64,000 nucleotides of DNA from NCBI RefSeq assembly GCF_900168325.1, contig NZ_FVZE01000002.1:1-64000 (forward strand). The letters are read 5' to 3'. Of this stretch, positions 36,041-44,602 are shown piece after piece. Source of the stretch: Novosphingobium mathurense (lineage in GTDB: Bacteria > Pseudomonadota > Alphaproteobacteria > Sphingomonadales > Sphingomonadaceae). Each line of letters begins with the position of its first letter. The first letter of the stretch is position 1. The notes beneath the pieces are model-generated. The model saw only the letters and a program-made list of their open reading frames with translations. It was not told the DNA's origin and ran no database searches. The translations under genes and the position numbers were made by a program.

Positions 36041-37027
36041 GTGCGCCGCAGCATCGCCCTTCCGTTCCTGATCCTGCTTGCAGGCGTCACCTGGCTGCGA
36101 TCGCCCACGACTCCGCGCCCTCCGGACATGACGTTCGACTATGTCGCCCTGACGCCGCGCCCCGGAGCGGACCCGCAGTTTCACCTCGGCCCATTCCGGT
36201 TGGAAGGCGCGTGGCACATGGCCAGCCGGTCGCGCGGCTTCGGCGGCTATTCGACGCTGCTGGCCATGCCAGGTGGACAGCTCCTCGCCCTCAGCGATTC
36301 GGGCGGATACCTGCGCTTCACTTTGCCGGGTCGCAGACCCGGTGCGCTGGCAAGCGGCAACCTGAATATCAGCCGATGGAACGACAAGGCCGATCGCGAC
36401 GTCGAATCGGCAACGCGCGATCCGCGCTCCGGCACGATCTGGCTGGGAATGGAGGGCTCCAATTCGGTCGTTCGGCTCGGTCCCGGACTGAACGTGGAAA
36501 CCAAGATCCGGCCCGGCGCGATTCGCCACTGGGGCGTGAACTCGGGCCCGGAAGCCATGACCCGCCTTGCCGACGGGCGATTCGTCCTGCTGCGCGAGGC
36601 CTTCAAGGGCTGGCTCGAGGACCGCAAACACGACGCCGTCGTCTTCGAGGGCGATCCCACGACGCGGCCGAAATCGTGGCACTTCACGTTCGATGGTCCG
36701 AAGGGCTTCAGCCCCACCGACATGACGCAATTGCCCGACGGTCGTCTGCTGATCCTGATGCGTCGGCTCGTCTGGCCGATGCCGCAACGATTCGCCGGAC
36801 GCATCGCCATCGCCGACCCTGCCGAGATTCGGCCCGGCGCGACCTGGCGCGCAAAGGAAGTGGCCCGAATCGCCACGAGCCTGCCGGTCGACAATTTCGA
36901 AGGGCTTGCGGTCGTGCCACAAGGCAAGGATCGCCTGACCGTCTGGCTGATCTCGGACGACAATTTTTCGGATTTCCAGCGCACGCTGCTCTGGAAACTC
37001 TCCGTCGATCCACGCGACCTGCCCTGA
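36041..37027 (+). CDS. Esterase-like activity of phytase family protein, exported
   Basis: A 328-residue beta-propeller-like protein of the phytase-esterase family (PF13449). A signal-like N-terminus (SIALPFLILLAGVTWL) is followed by repeated blades: YSTLLAMPGGQLLALSDSGG, DPRSGTIWLGMEGSNSVVRL, ALTRLADGRF-like segments, DMTQLPDGRLLILMRRLVWP, and DNFEGLAVVPQGKDRLTVWL. The start is a GTG at 36041. The substrate is unknown; no phytase catalytic His motif was recognised. Confidence 0.8.
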   Translation: MRRSIALPFLILLAGVTWLRSPTTPRPPDMTFDYVALTPRPGADPQFHLGPFRLEGAWHMASRSRGFGGYSTLLAMPGGQLLALSDSGGYLRFTLPGRRPGALASGNLNISRWNDKADRDVESATRDPRSGTIWLGMEGSNSVVRLGPGLNVETKIRPGAIRHWGVNSGPEAMTRLADGRFVLLREAFKGWLEDRKHDAVVFEGDPTTRPKSWHFTFDGPKGFSPTDMTQLPDGRLLILMRRLVWPMPQRFAGRIAIADPAEIRPGATWRAKEVARIATSLPVDNFEGLAVVPQGKDRLTVWLISDDNFSDFQRTLLWKLSVDPRDLP

Positions 37028-37069
37028 AAATCACTCAGGAGCATATTTCAGGAAGCAGGCGGCCACGCG

Positions 37070-37103
37070 AAAAGGCGCGCGAGGAACCCTCGCACGCCTT
37101 TTT
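37070..37103. terminator. Bidirectional terminator between the phytase-like gene and rpmB
   Basis: A stem of AAAAGGCG plus GCGAGG (37070-37084, one mismatch) with CCTCGC plus CGCCTTTT (37088-37102), an AAC loop and a five-T run. It can serve both converging genes. Confidence 0.85.
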
Positions 37104-37144
37104 CGAACCAGTGCCTTGTCAGGCTCCCCGAAGGGAGCCGGAAA

Positions 37145-37429
37145 TCAGGCGGCCTGCTTCTTCTTCAGCTCGCGCTTCACCTTGACGGCGCGCGGGCTGA
37201 GCTTCGTATCGGAAGTCTTCAGCAGCCAGTTGTCGAGGCCGCCGTTGTGCTCAACCGAGCGAAGGCCGTGCGTCGAAACGCGGAACTTGAAGCTACGCTC
37301 CAGACCTTCCGACATCAGCGTGACGTTCTGAAGGTTGGGCAGGAACACGCGCTTGGTCTTGTTGTTGGCGTGGCTGACGTTGCAGCCGACCTGACGACCC
37401 TTGCCGGTCAGTTCGCAGATGCGGGACAT
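37145..37429 (-). CDS. rpmB: 50S ribosomal protein L28
   Basis: A 94-residue L28. It starts [20 protein letters not shown], has [20 protein letters not shown] and ends with the Lys-rich [12 protein letters not shown]. The ELTGKGRQ and [10 protein letters not shown] segments are diagnostic. It is monocistronic with its own terminator, divergent from tadA. Confidence 0.97.
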   Translation of the reverse strand: MSRICELTGKGRQVGCNVSHANNKTKRVFLPNLQNVTLMSEGLERSFKFRVSTHGLRSVEHNGGLDNWLLKTSDTKLSPRAVKVKRELKKKQAA

Positions 37430-37543
37430 GTCTACTCTCGCTCGAAAAAAATCTTGGCCGTTTGTACGGGAAGGCGCGCCCTTACCGAGTCACCAGGTGA
37501 ACGTCAAGTTGCGCCGCGGTTTTTCGCAGGCTAGCGCGTCCTC

Positions 37544-37999
37544 ATGACTCGCTGGCCGCTCCCCGAATACATGCAACTGGCGCTGGCGCAAGCCCGCGAA
37601 GCCGCGGATTCGGGCGAAGTCCCGATCGGCGCGGTCATTGTAAGGGACGGAAAAGTCATCGCCACCGGCCGCAACGGCCCACGTGAGCGCCACGACCCGA
37701 CCAGCCACGCCGAAATCGAAGCGATTCGCACCGCCGCGCAGATTCTCGGCAATGAACGACTCGAAGGCTGCGAGCTGTGGGTGACGCTGGAGCCCTGCGC
37801 CATGTGCGCCGGGGCGATCTCCCACGCCCGCATCGCCCGACTCTATTATGCCGCTCCCGATCCCAAGGGCGGCGCGGTGGAACACGGCGCGCGCGTCTTC
37901 GAACACAGCCAGTGCCTGCATCGTCCGGAAGTCTATTCGGGCATGGGCGAAGCCGAGGCCGCGGAAATGCTCAGGGCCTTCTTCCGGGACCGCAGATAG
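37544..37999 (+). CDS. tadA: tRNA-specific adenosine deaminase TadA
   Basis: A 151-residue zinc deaminase that converts A34 to inosine in tRNA-Arg(ACG). The catalytic motif is SHAEIEAIRTA (His ligand and Glu), with the Cys pair in TLEPCAMCAGAISHARIARL. The length and the C-terminal helix are normal. It converges with the RNase T2 gene. Confidence 0.94.
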   Translation: MTRWPLPEYMQLALAQAREAADSGEVPIGAVIVRDGKVIATGRNGPRERHDPTSHAEIEAIRTAAQILGNERLEGCELWVTLEPCAMCAGAISHARIARLYYAAPDPKGGAVEHGARVFEHSQCLHRPEVYSGMGEAEAAEMLRAFFRDRR

Positions 38000-38047
38000 C
38001 CGTCAACCTTCCCACGCATTCTTGGCGGGTATCTTTGGATTCGGGCC

Positions 38048-38758
38048 CTAGAGGCCCCGCCAGATCTTCAGCGGCGTGGAATCGCCGGGGCCCCACTGCC
38101 TGCGGTTGCAGGCCCGGGGCATGAAATCCTTCCCGTAGCAAAGCTCGATCGCGCGCAGCCAGCCGCCGCGGCTGACGTCCACGCCGACCTGATCCGCCGT
38201 CCAGTCCGGATTACCGGCGAGAAAGGCACGGCGCAGATCGCCCACCGTCAGGTCGTCTTCGCGCGAAAGGCGATCGGCATCGGGCCAGCGGATCGAGCGC
38301 CAGAGGATTGCGCTGACCTTGAAGTAGGTCTCCGGCCGCTTCGTCATGCAACTTCCGTGCTTGGCCCATTCATGGGCGAGGAGGCTGGCAGAGGGCGTCA
38401 TGCACATATGGCGGCGGAGCAGGTCGGGCGAGGGCAGCGGCCGGGTTGCGCACCACTGCGGCGCAGGGCCATTGCGCGCTTCGGGCCAGAGGCCGTGCAG
38501 GACGAAGCCGAAACGTCCGTTGCGGCGCGAACACTGCATCGAATCCGTTTCGCCGCTCATCTTGCAGTAATCGGGAGACCAGCTTGCCGCGAGGGTATAG
38601 CCCGCGACGGCGACCTTGCGGACCGGCCCGTCGGGCGCCTGCGGCCCCACCGGGGCAATGCTGCGCGGTACGGCGCACTGATAGGCCTGGGCCAGCGCAG
38701 GGACCGGCATAAGCGCCGCAAGGACCAGACCGGCCCGAGCCGCGAGCAGGGGCCTCAC
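38048..38758 (-). CDS. Secreted ribonuclease T2 family protein
   Basis: A 236-residue periplasmic or secreted RNase. The signal peptide is LLAARAGLVLAALMPVPALA. The two active-site segments are intact: CAS I in FGFVLHGLWPEARNG and CAS II in LAHEWAKHGSCM, each with its catalytic His, and several Cys for disulfides. It cuts single-stranded RNA through 2',3'-cyclic phosphates. It overlaps the nadC end by 4 nt, an unusual partner for an exported RNase. Confidence 0.92.
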   Translation of the reverse strand: MRPLLAARAGLVLAALMPVPALAQAYQCAVPRSIAPVGPQAPDGPVRKVAVAGYTLAASWSPDYCKMSGETDSMQCSRRNGRFGFVLHGLWPEARNGPAPQWCATRPLPSPDLLRRHMCMTPSASLLAHEWAKHGSCMTKRPETYFKVSAILWRSIRWPDADRLSREDDLTVGDLRRAFLAGNPDWTADQVGVDVSRGGWLRAIELCYGKDFMPRACNRRQWGPGDSTPLKIWRGL

Positions 38759-39615
38759 AGCGGCGTGAAGTCGAGGCCGATGTCGGCAGCCGGTGCGCTC
38801 TGGGTGAGACGGCCGACCGAGACATAAGTGACGCCCGAGGCGGCAATCGCGCCGATGGTCCTGAGATTGACGCCGCCCGAAGCCTCGGTCGGCACGCGTC
38901 CGGCGACCAGGGCGACCGCCTCGCGCAGCATGTCGGGCCCCATGTTGTCGAGCAGGAGGTGATGCGCGCCCGCCGCAATGGCCGGTTCGATCTGGTCGAG
39001 ACGATCGACCTCGCAGATGATCTGGGCCACGCCCGCCGCCCTGGCACGCGCCACGGCCGGACCGACGCCGCCGGCAACGAGGACGTGGTTATCCTTTATC
39101 ATCGCCGCGTCCCACAGGCCCATGCGATGATTCTGCGCGCCGCCGGTGCGGGTCGCGTACTTTTCGAGGTGACGCAGGCCCGGGATCGTCTTGCGCGTAT
39201 CGAGAAGAGTGCCGTGGCCGCCCATGGCATCGACATATTCACGCGTCATCGTCGCGATCCCGGACAGATGCTGCACGGTATTGAGCGCGCTGCGCTCTGC
39301 CGTCAGCATGGCGCGGGCATTGCCCGAGAGGCGCATGAGGTCCGAGCCCGGCTCGACGCGCGCGCCTTCCTCCACCAGGATCTCGATCTCCATGTCCGGG
39401 TCGAGCTTGCGGAAGAAAGCCGCCGCAAGCGGCAGGCCCGCAACAGTGATCGCATCGCGCGAATCCATGACGCCGGCAAAGCGCGCATCGGCATCGATCA
39501 CGCTTTCCGAGGTCACGTCATGCCCGCCTCCCGGCAGGCCCACGCCGAGGTCTTCGGCAAGCGTGGCATCAACGAAGGCGGCAAGGTCGAAACCGGTCAG
39601 CGTGAAGTCGTTCAT
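38755..39615 (-). CDS. nadC: Nicotinate-nucleotide pyrophosphorylase (quinolinate phosphoribosyltransferase)
   Basis: A 286-residue enzyme forming nicotinate mononucleotide from quinolinate and PRPP in de novo NAD synthesis. Signatures: EDLGVGLPGGGHDVTSESVI, ALNTVQHLSGIATMTREYVD, LLDTRKTIPGLRHLEKYATR, TGGAQNHRMGLWDAAMIKDN and EASGGVNLRTIGAIAASGVT. The ATG at 39615 gives the usual N-terminus; an upstream ATG at 39627 is also possible. Confidence 0.95.
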   Translation of the reverse strand: MNDFTLTGFDLAAFVDATLAEDLGVGLPGGGHDVTSESVIDADARFAGVMDSRDAITVAGLPLAAAFFRKLDPDMEIEILVEEGARVEPGSDLMRLSGNARAMLTAERSALNTVQHLSGIATMTREYVDAMGGHGTLLDTRKTIPGLRHLEKYATRTGGAQNHRMGLWDAAMIKDNHVLVAGGVGPAVARARAAGVAQIICEVDRLDQIEPAIAAGAHHLLLDNMGPDMLREAVALVAGRVPTEASGGVNLRTIGAIAASGVTYVSVGRLTQSAPAADIGLDFTPL

Positions 39616-39785
39616 GGCGCCGTCCATGCCAAGGCCGCGGGCCCATGTCGAGTTCCACCGTCGATGCGCGATTTGCAATCGTAGCCACATGGGACCATAG
39701 CGAAACGATCACGAGCAACCGAATTCGTAGGCGCTCGTGGCTGAGAGACCATCCGCGCTCCCGCTTACGTCGCTGGAGCATCGTG
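39616..39785. other. Intergenic stretch upstream of nadC and the small genes at 39786-40162
   Basis: Divergent promoter region. No motif was recognised. If the small frame at 39786 is not real, this non-coding stretch extends to 39952 (about 337 bp). Confidence 0.4.
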
Positions 39786-39956
39786 ATGAAGATCGATCAT
39801 ATCAATCTGCGCCGGAGTATCCCGACGGCCGCCTTGGCCCAGGTCCTGCCCGTGCTCGGGACAGCGCTGTCCTGCCATCAGACCGCGCAAGGTTTCTGCG
39901 ATCCGATCGCGAAACCACAACGCCCCACAACCCTGACACCCGGAGAAATGCCATGA
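39786..39956 (+). CDS. Possible 56-residue leader or small protein
   Basis: The ATG at 39786 has GGAG 7 nt upstream, and the TGA overlaps the start of the next gene (ATGA), suggesting translational coupling. The product (MKIDHINLRRSIPTAALAQV at its start) resembles no family I know. It could be an upstream coupling frame or chance. Confidence 0.3.
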   Translation: MKIDHINLRRSIPTAALAQVLPVLGTALSCHQTAQGFCDPIAKPQRPTTLTPGEMP

Positions 39957-40162
39957 ACGACAGCGTCGACAAACCTTACCTCATCCAGAAGGGCGAGGAT
40001 GGCAAATACCGGCTGACCGTGCGCGACACGCACTACAATTCGCGGGGCTATCCAATCGTCAAGTCGACCCTGCAGGACGAAGTCTTCGACACGCAGGCCG
40101 CGGCCAAGACCTTCGCGCGCGAAAACTTCAAGGCCCAGGCCGGACAGTACGCGACGAAGTAA
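39953..40162 (+). CDS. Hypothetical protein, 69 residues
   Basis: A small soluble, polar protein beginning MNDSVDKPYLIQKGEDGKYR and ending ENFKAQAGQYATK; the middle (LTVRDTHYNSRGYPIVKSTL) suggests a small beta domain. GGAG lies 8 nt upstream. A strong terminator follows. It resembles small conserved sphingomonad proteins, but I cannot assign a family. Confidence 0.65.
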   Translation: MNDSVDKPYLIQKGEDGKYRLTVRDTHYNSRGYPIVKSTLQDEVFDTQAAAKTFARENFKAQAGQYATK

Positions 40163-40192
40163 CCTTCGGGTTCGGCTTCACTACCGCATACA

Positions 40193-40228
40193 ACGAAAGG
40201 CCAGGAGCGCGAGCCCCTGGCCTTTCGT
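40193..40228. terminator. Strong bidirectional terminator between the 69-residue gene and the LytTR regulator
   Basis: A perfect 13-bp stem (40193-40205 with 40216-40228, ACGAAAGGCCAGG type) around a 10-nt loop, between converging genes. Confidence 0.85.
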
Positions 40229-40255
40229 GTTCGTGCGCTGGCAGTAGCAGCTCGA

Positions 40256-41053
40256 TCAGTGAACGAAACGCGCAATCACATCGCGGTACGAGCGGCTGAC
40301 TTTCACCTGCGCGCCTGAATCGAGCACGAGGAAGCATTCCCCGTTGGTATGCGGCTTGACCTGGCGGACCTGGTTCAGGTTGACGATGGTCGAGCGATGG
40401 ACGCGCTGGAACACGCGCGGGTCGAGCCGGCGTTCAAGGTCCTTCATCGTCTCGCGCAGGATCAGCGAATTGTCGGCCGTGCGGATGCACATGTAGTCGC
40501 CGGCCGCCTCGATATGCTCGATACTGTCCACGTCGATGCGGAAGATCTGGCCGCGATCCTTGATGTTGATCAGCTTTTCGTAGCGATCGGCGTTGGGATC
40601 GGTTTCCTCGGGCATCGCCTCGACCGCGTCGGGGGCGACTTCGGCCAGCACGTTCTTCAGCTTCTCCGCCTCATCGGCAGAACGCTTCTCGGCGATGCGC
40701 TGGCGCACGCGGGCAAGGGTATCGTCGAGCTTCGATTCCTCGACCGGCTTCATCAGGTAGTTCACCGCGTTCGCCTCGAAGGCGCGCACGGCGTGTTCCT
40801 GATAGGCGGTGACGAAGACGAAGAGCGGCGGCTCGATCTCCATGACGCCCTTGACCACCGAGAACCCGTCGAAACCGGGCATCTGGATGTCGAGGAACAC
40901 GAGGTCGGGCTTTTCGGTCTTGATCTTGCGGATCGCTTCGCGTCCGTTCGAACAGGTATCGATGATCTCGACGTCCGGATACTTTTCAAGGCGCAACTGA
41001 AGGCCCTGAATCGCGAGTTTCTCATCATCGACGAGGATGGTGCGGATGGTCAT
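40256..41053 (-). CDS. LytTR-family response regulator (pair 1)
   Basis: A 265-residue regulator. The receiver domain is at 1-120 with the acidic pocket LVDDEK, the phospho-Asp in LVFLDIQMPGFDGF, the Thr in VFVTAYQEHAV and the Lys in LMKPVEE. A coiled linker (about 125-160) leads to a LytTR DNA-binding domain (INIKDRGQIFRIDVDSIEHI, RVHRSTIVNLNQVRQVKPHT). It lies 46 bp after its sensor kinase gene. Confidence 0.93.
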   Translation of the reverse strand: MTIRTILVDDEKLAIQGLQLRLEKYPDVEIIDTCSNGREAIRKIKTEKPDLVFLDIQMPGFDGFSVVKGVMEIEPPLFVFVTAYQEHAVRAFEANAVNYLMKPVEESKLDDTLARVRQRIAEKRSADEAEKLKNVLAEVAPDAVEAMPEETDPNADRYEKLINIKDRGQIFRIDVDSIEHIEAAGDYMCIRTADNSLILRETMKDLERRLDPRVFQRVHRSTIVNLNQVRQVKPHTNGECFLVLDSGAQVKVSRSYRDVIARFVH

Positions 41054-41099
41054 CTGGTTCGTTCTCCGGGCCCCATAACGCATGAGACCCAAAATTGTT

Positions 41100-42263
41100 T
41101 CATTGTGCAGCCATTGCGGCAAACCGAGGGGCTTCCGGGACGACCTCTGCTGCTTCGCGGCGCTCGACAGGAATTTCGATCAGGACGGCAAAACCGCCTT
41201 CGATCGGCTCGACAGTCTCGAATCGGTGATGTTCGCCATAGGCCTGGGACAGGCGATCACGGATATTGGACAGACCAACGCCCGTGGAGACGGGCTCACC
41301 TCCATCGTATGACATACCCGACAACCTGTTGTCGGTGGTGGGGCTTTGCAAGCCGGGGCCGGTGTCCGAAACGGTAATGCGAAGCATGGAGCCGACGAGT
41401 TGCGCGGAAATGGTGATTTCCGCCCCGCTCTCCTGCGGCGTCACTGCATACTTGATGGCATTTTCGACCAGCGGCTGGAGCAGCAGCGAGGGCAGCAGAC
41501 AGGATTCGGTCGCCGGGTCGATATGGAAGGTGGTCCGCAAGCGCTCTTCGAAACGCATGCGCTCGATATCGAGATAGAGCTTGAGCGTCTCCACCTCCTG
41601 CGCAACCGTCACCCGCGCGGAAGGCTTGTTGACCAAGGTGTAGCGCAGAAACGACGAGAGGCGCGAGAGCATGGCATTGGCCGGCTCCGTCTGCTTGAGC
41701 AGCACCAGGGTCGAGATCGAATTGAGCGTGTTGAACAGGAAGTGAGGGTTTAGCTGGTAGCGCAGCATCGCCAGCTGCGCCTGGGTCGCCTGGTTCTCCA
41801 GCCGGATCAGCTGGTCGTTCTGCTCCTCGATCTGGAGATAGAAGTTGATCGCGTAATACAGCGCGGACCAGGCTCCGAGCAGGGTGGCGTCGAGATAGAA
41901 CACGCCGAGGAACAACTGGGTAAAGGTCGCGTCGCTGTCCGAACGGTACAGCGAAATGACCCAGGCATCGATGAAGGCATTCAGGCCGACCGCAAAGGGC
42001 AGGATCAGCGCGGTCATGCCCCAGGTCACCAGCGCCCGGCGGGTGATCAGGGTGCGGTAGATCACCGAGAGCACCAGCGAGATCGAGAAGCCGGTGATCG
42101 TGGCGATCAGGACGAGGACGAGGAACGACAGGCGCTGGTCGTTGGCGATCGCCGACATCGTGCGCAGCAGCATGGCGCCGCCCCAGCCGAGCGCCTGCAG
42201 GCGCCAGAAGGCCTTGTCCTTGTCGGCGAAGAACGGAATGGGCTGGATCGGCAGGACGCTCAT
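41100..42263 (-). CDS. LytS-like sensor histidine kinase (pair 1)
   Basis: A 387-residue membrane kinase. Several N-terminal membrane helices with short loops (LLRTMSAIANDQRLSFLVLV, LVTWGMTALILPFAVGLNAF) precede a His_kinase domain: the phospho-acceptor His in RYQLNPHFLFNTLNSIST and an ATPase domain with LVENAIKYAV and SDTGPGL plus VGLSNIRDRL. It partners the LytTR regulator downstream. The signal is unknown. Confidence 0.92.
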   Translation of the reverse strand: MSVLPIQPIPFFADKDKAFWRLQALGWGGAMLLRTMSAIANDQRLSFLVLVLIATITGFSISLVLSVIYRTLITRRALVTWGMTALILPFAVGLNAFIDAWVISLYRSDSDATFTQLFLGVFYLDATLLGAWSALYYAINFYLQIEEQNDQLIRLENQATQAQLAMLRYQLNPHFLFNTLNSISTLVLLKQTEPANAMLSRLSSFLRYTLVNKPSARVTVAQEVETLKLYLDIERMRFEERLRTTFHIDPATESCLLPSLLLQPLVENAIKYAVTPQESGAEITISAQLVGSMLRITVSDTGPGLQSPTTDNRLSGMSYDGGEPVSTGVGLSNIRDRLSQAYGEHHRFETVEPIEGGFAVLIEIPVERREAAEVVPEAPRFAAMAAQ

Positions 42264-42295
42264 GTCCGTTTCCTAGCCCAGTTCAGCGCAAAGCT

Positions 42296-42321
42296 GAACA
42301 ATCCCGTGCGACGGGATGTTC
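42296..42321. terminator. Hairpin between dsbA-like and sensor kinase genes
   Basis: GAACA-A-TCCCGT (42296-42307) pairs with ACGGGATGTTC (42311-42321) with one bulged base. A second small hairpin, TTCAGC/GCTGAA, lies directly left of it. It lies past the stop of the DsbA-like gene on the minus strand. There is no clear T-run. Confidence 0.5.
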
Positions 42322-42327
42322 CGTTTA

Positions 42328-43026
42328 TCAACTCCCCCGAGCGTCGGCGACCGCATTGGAGAGCTGATCGATACCCACGGCGCCCGAAATCAGGCGATCG
42401 CCCGCGATCCAGCTCGGCGTTCCGCCGAAGCCGAGATTGCCGGCAGTTTCGTAATTACGCTGGATTTCCGCTGCCACGTCCTTGCTTTCGGCCACCTTGC
42501 GGGCGCGCTCCATGTCGAGGCCGACGGCCCTGGCCGTCGCCTCGATGGTCTGCGGGTCGAGCTGTCCGGCTGCGAACATGGCATCGTGGAATTCGGCAAA
42601 CTTGCCCTGCTCTGCCGCGGCGAGGGCCATCTTGGCCGCTTCCGGGCTATGCGGGCTGATGATCGGCAGTTCGCGGATGACGATGCGCAGGTCGGGGTTC
42701 TTCTTCACCAGCTCGATCACGTCGGGCAGGCTCGCGCGGCAATAACCGCAGGCATAGTCGCTGAATTCGACGAGCGTGACCTTGCCCTGGGGGTTGCCCA
42801 GCACCGCGCCGGGGAAGGGCGTTTCCACCGATTGGCGGACGCCCGCCAGCTGCTTGCTGCTCTGCTGGTTCTGGAGGTTCTCCATCGCCTGCGGCAGGAT
42901 CTCGGGATGCTCGAGGATATAGTCGTGCACCACGCTCTCGATCGCCATGCGCCCGCCGAACCAGCCGCCGACACCGAGCACCGCGATCAGCACGGCGAAA
43001 AATGCGTACTTCATGCCTGTAGCCAT
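42328..43026 (-). CDS. DsbA-family thiol:disulfide interchange protein
   Basis: A 232-residue thioredoxin-fold protein with an N-terminal anchor helix (YAFFAVLIAVLGVGGWFGG). The active site is CGYC in FSDYACGYCRASLPD; the cis-Pro region is GFGGTPSWIAGDRLISGAVG. It oxidises or isomerises cysteines of exported proteins. The M48 protease gene lies 54 bp upstream on the same strand, so the two probably form an envelope-quality pair. Confidence 0.92.
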   Translation of the reverse strand: MATGMKYAFFAVLIAVLGVGGWFGGRMAIESVVHDYILEHPEILPQAMENLQNQQSSKQLAGVRQSVETPFPGAVLGNPQGKVTLVEFSDYACGYCRASLPDVIELVKKNPDLRIVIRELPIISPHSPEAAKMALAAAEQGKFAEFHDAMFAAGQLDPQTIEATARAVGLDMERARKVAESKDVAAEIQRNYETAGNLGFGGTPSWIAGDRLISGAVGIDQLSNAVADARGS

Positions 43027-43080
43027 TCGTAGATCCTGCCTCGTTGCGGCAAAGCGCGCCGCCGCTTTCTTCGCGCTGTC

Positions 43081-44451
43081 CTAGCGGCGCTTCTTCTCGC
43101 GTTCCAGTTCGGCGCGCGCCTGCATTTCAATATCCTGCGCGCGGATCCAGTCCGGCGTGCCCGTCGGCAGGCCTGCCTCGGCCGCCTGTGCGCTCATCAG
43201 CGCCGCATTCATGTTACCCGACAGCACCTGCTGCTCCGCGCTGGCGAGCCGCGCGCGCGGCATATCGCCCTTGGCCGCGTAGATCACGCCGAGCTGGTAC
43301 CAGGTGAACGGATTCTCGCGGTCGCGAGCCACGGCATTGCGCAGCACCCGTTCGGCCTCCTTGAAGTTCGACGGGTCCTCGGTGGCGATCAGGGCGTGAC
43401 CGAAGAGGGTGGCGATCAGCGGCTGGTTGCCGGTCAGTTCGGTCGCCTTGCGCAGCGGCGCGAGCGCCTCCTGCGGACGGCCCGATTCCAGCATGATCTG
43501 GCCTTCCAGCTCCAGGAAATACGGATCTTCGGGATCGGCCTTGATCAGCGCGTCGGTCTCCGCCGTGGCGAGATCGAACTGCGCGTCCTTGTGATAGGCA
43601 TAGGCGCGGGCATAGTGGGCGGGAATGGAATTGTCGGTCAGCGGGTACCGGCGCAGGACGTCCTTGGGTTCGGCGAGATAGCCGAACAGCTTCGCCTTCA
43701 TCCGCATGAACCGCTGCTGCAGCTTGGGATCGTCCGGCTTGGTCCAGGCCGGGTCCTTCTCATAAGTATCCTGCAGCGTCTGGATACGGTCACCGGTGAG
43801 CGGGTGGGTGCTGTAGAACTCGTCGCCGTCCTTGGGCCGGTAGCCGTAGCGGAATTCGAGGTTCTGCAGCTTCTTGAAGAATTCGACCGAGCCACGGCCA
43901 CTTATCCCGGCTGTCGACAGGTACTGCGCCCCGGCAGCGTCGGCCGACGCTTCCTGCGAGCGGTTGTAGGCGAGGTACTTGCCCATGGCCGCCTGCTGCC
44001 CGGCCATGATCACGCCCATCGCCGCCTCACCGCCACCGGCCGCGGCAGCAGCCGCGCCAAGGAGAAGCGAAAGCAGCGAGATATTGGTTGCACTGCTCGC
44101 ACCGAGATTGAGTACCGCGTGCCCGCCGGTCACGTGGCCCAGCTCGTGAGCGATCACGCCCTGCACTTCGCCCGCGGTATCCGCCTCATTGATCAGGCCG
44201 CTGTTGACGTAGACGGCCTGTCCGCCCGCAACGAAAGCATTCACCGAAGGGTCGTTGACGAGGACGATGTCGACATTGGCCGGATCGAGGCCCGATGCCT
44301 TGACCAGCGGCGTCGCCATGTCCTTGAGCAGGGCCTCGGTCTCCGCATCGCGCAGGATCGATTGCGCCGCAGCGGGCGCAGCCGCCCAGCCCAGCAGGGC
44401 CAGAAAGGCAAGGAGCCTCATCAGGGGGACGGCAAATCGCTCTAACGGCAT
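43081..44451 (-). CDS. M48-family metalloprotease with TPR-like region (BepA type)
   Basis: A 456-residue exported protease. The signal peptide is MRLLAFLALLGWAAAPAAAQ in its core. The zinc site is VIAHELGHVTGGH, with the third ligand region in SQEASADAAGAQYL. The C-terminal half is a TPR-like helical repeat (YAYHKDAQFDLATAETDALI; EDPYFLELEGQIMLESGRPQ). It matches BepA/YfgC, which oversees outer-membrane protein assembly in the periplasm. The internal stretch LGAAAAAAGGGEAAMGV is hydrophobic and may pack near the active site. Confidence 0.9.
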   Translation of the reverse strand: MPLERFAVPLMRLLAFLALLGWAAAPAAAQSILRDAETEALLKDMATPLVKASGLDPANVDIVLVNDPSVNAFVAGGQAVYVNSGLINEADTAGEVQGVIAHELGHVTGGHAVLNLGASSATNISLLSLLLGAAAAAAGGGEAAMGVIMAGQQAAMGKYLAYNRSQEASADAAGAQYLSTAGISGRGSVEFFKKLQNLEFRYGYRPKDGDEFYSTHPLTGDRIQTLQDTYEKDPAWTKPDDPKLQQRFMRMKAKLFGYLAEPKDVLRRYPLTDNSIPAHYARAYAYHKDAQFDLATAETDALIKADPEDPYFLELEGQIMLESGRPQEALAPLRKATELTGNQPLIATLFGHALIATEDPSNFKEAERVLRNAVARDRENPFTWYQLGVIYAAKGDMPRARLASAEQQVLSGNMNAALMSAQAAEAGLPTGTPDWIRAQDIEMQARAELEREKKRR

Positions 44452-44602
44452 CGTCTCTCTTGGAACCTTTTTGGCCTTAACCCCCGCTGAAGCGCCAGGG
44501 TCAGGCCCGTTGTCGCACGGGATGCGCCCAGCCTAGCGGGCACCCGTGCCGTTTCCAAGAGCGGCGCAGGCCATGCACCGGGCGAATGCCCCGACGCGGT
44601 GC

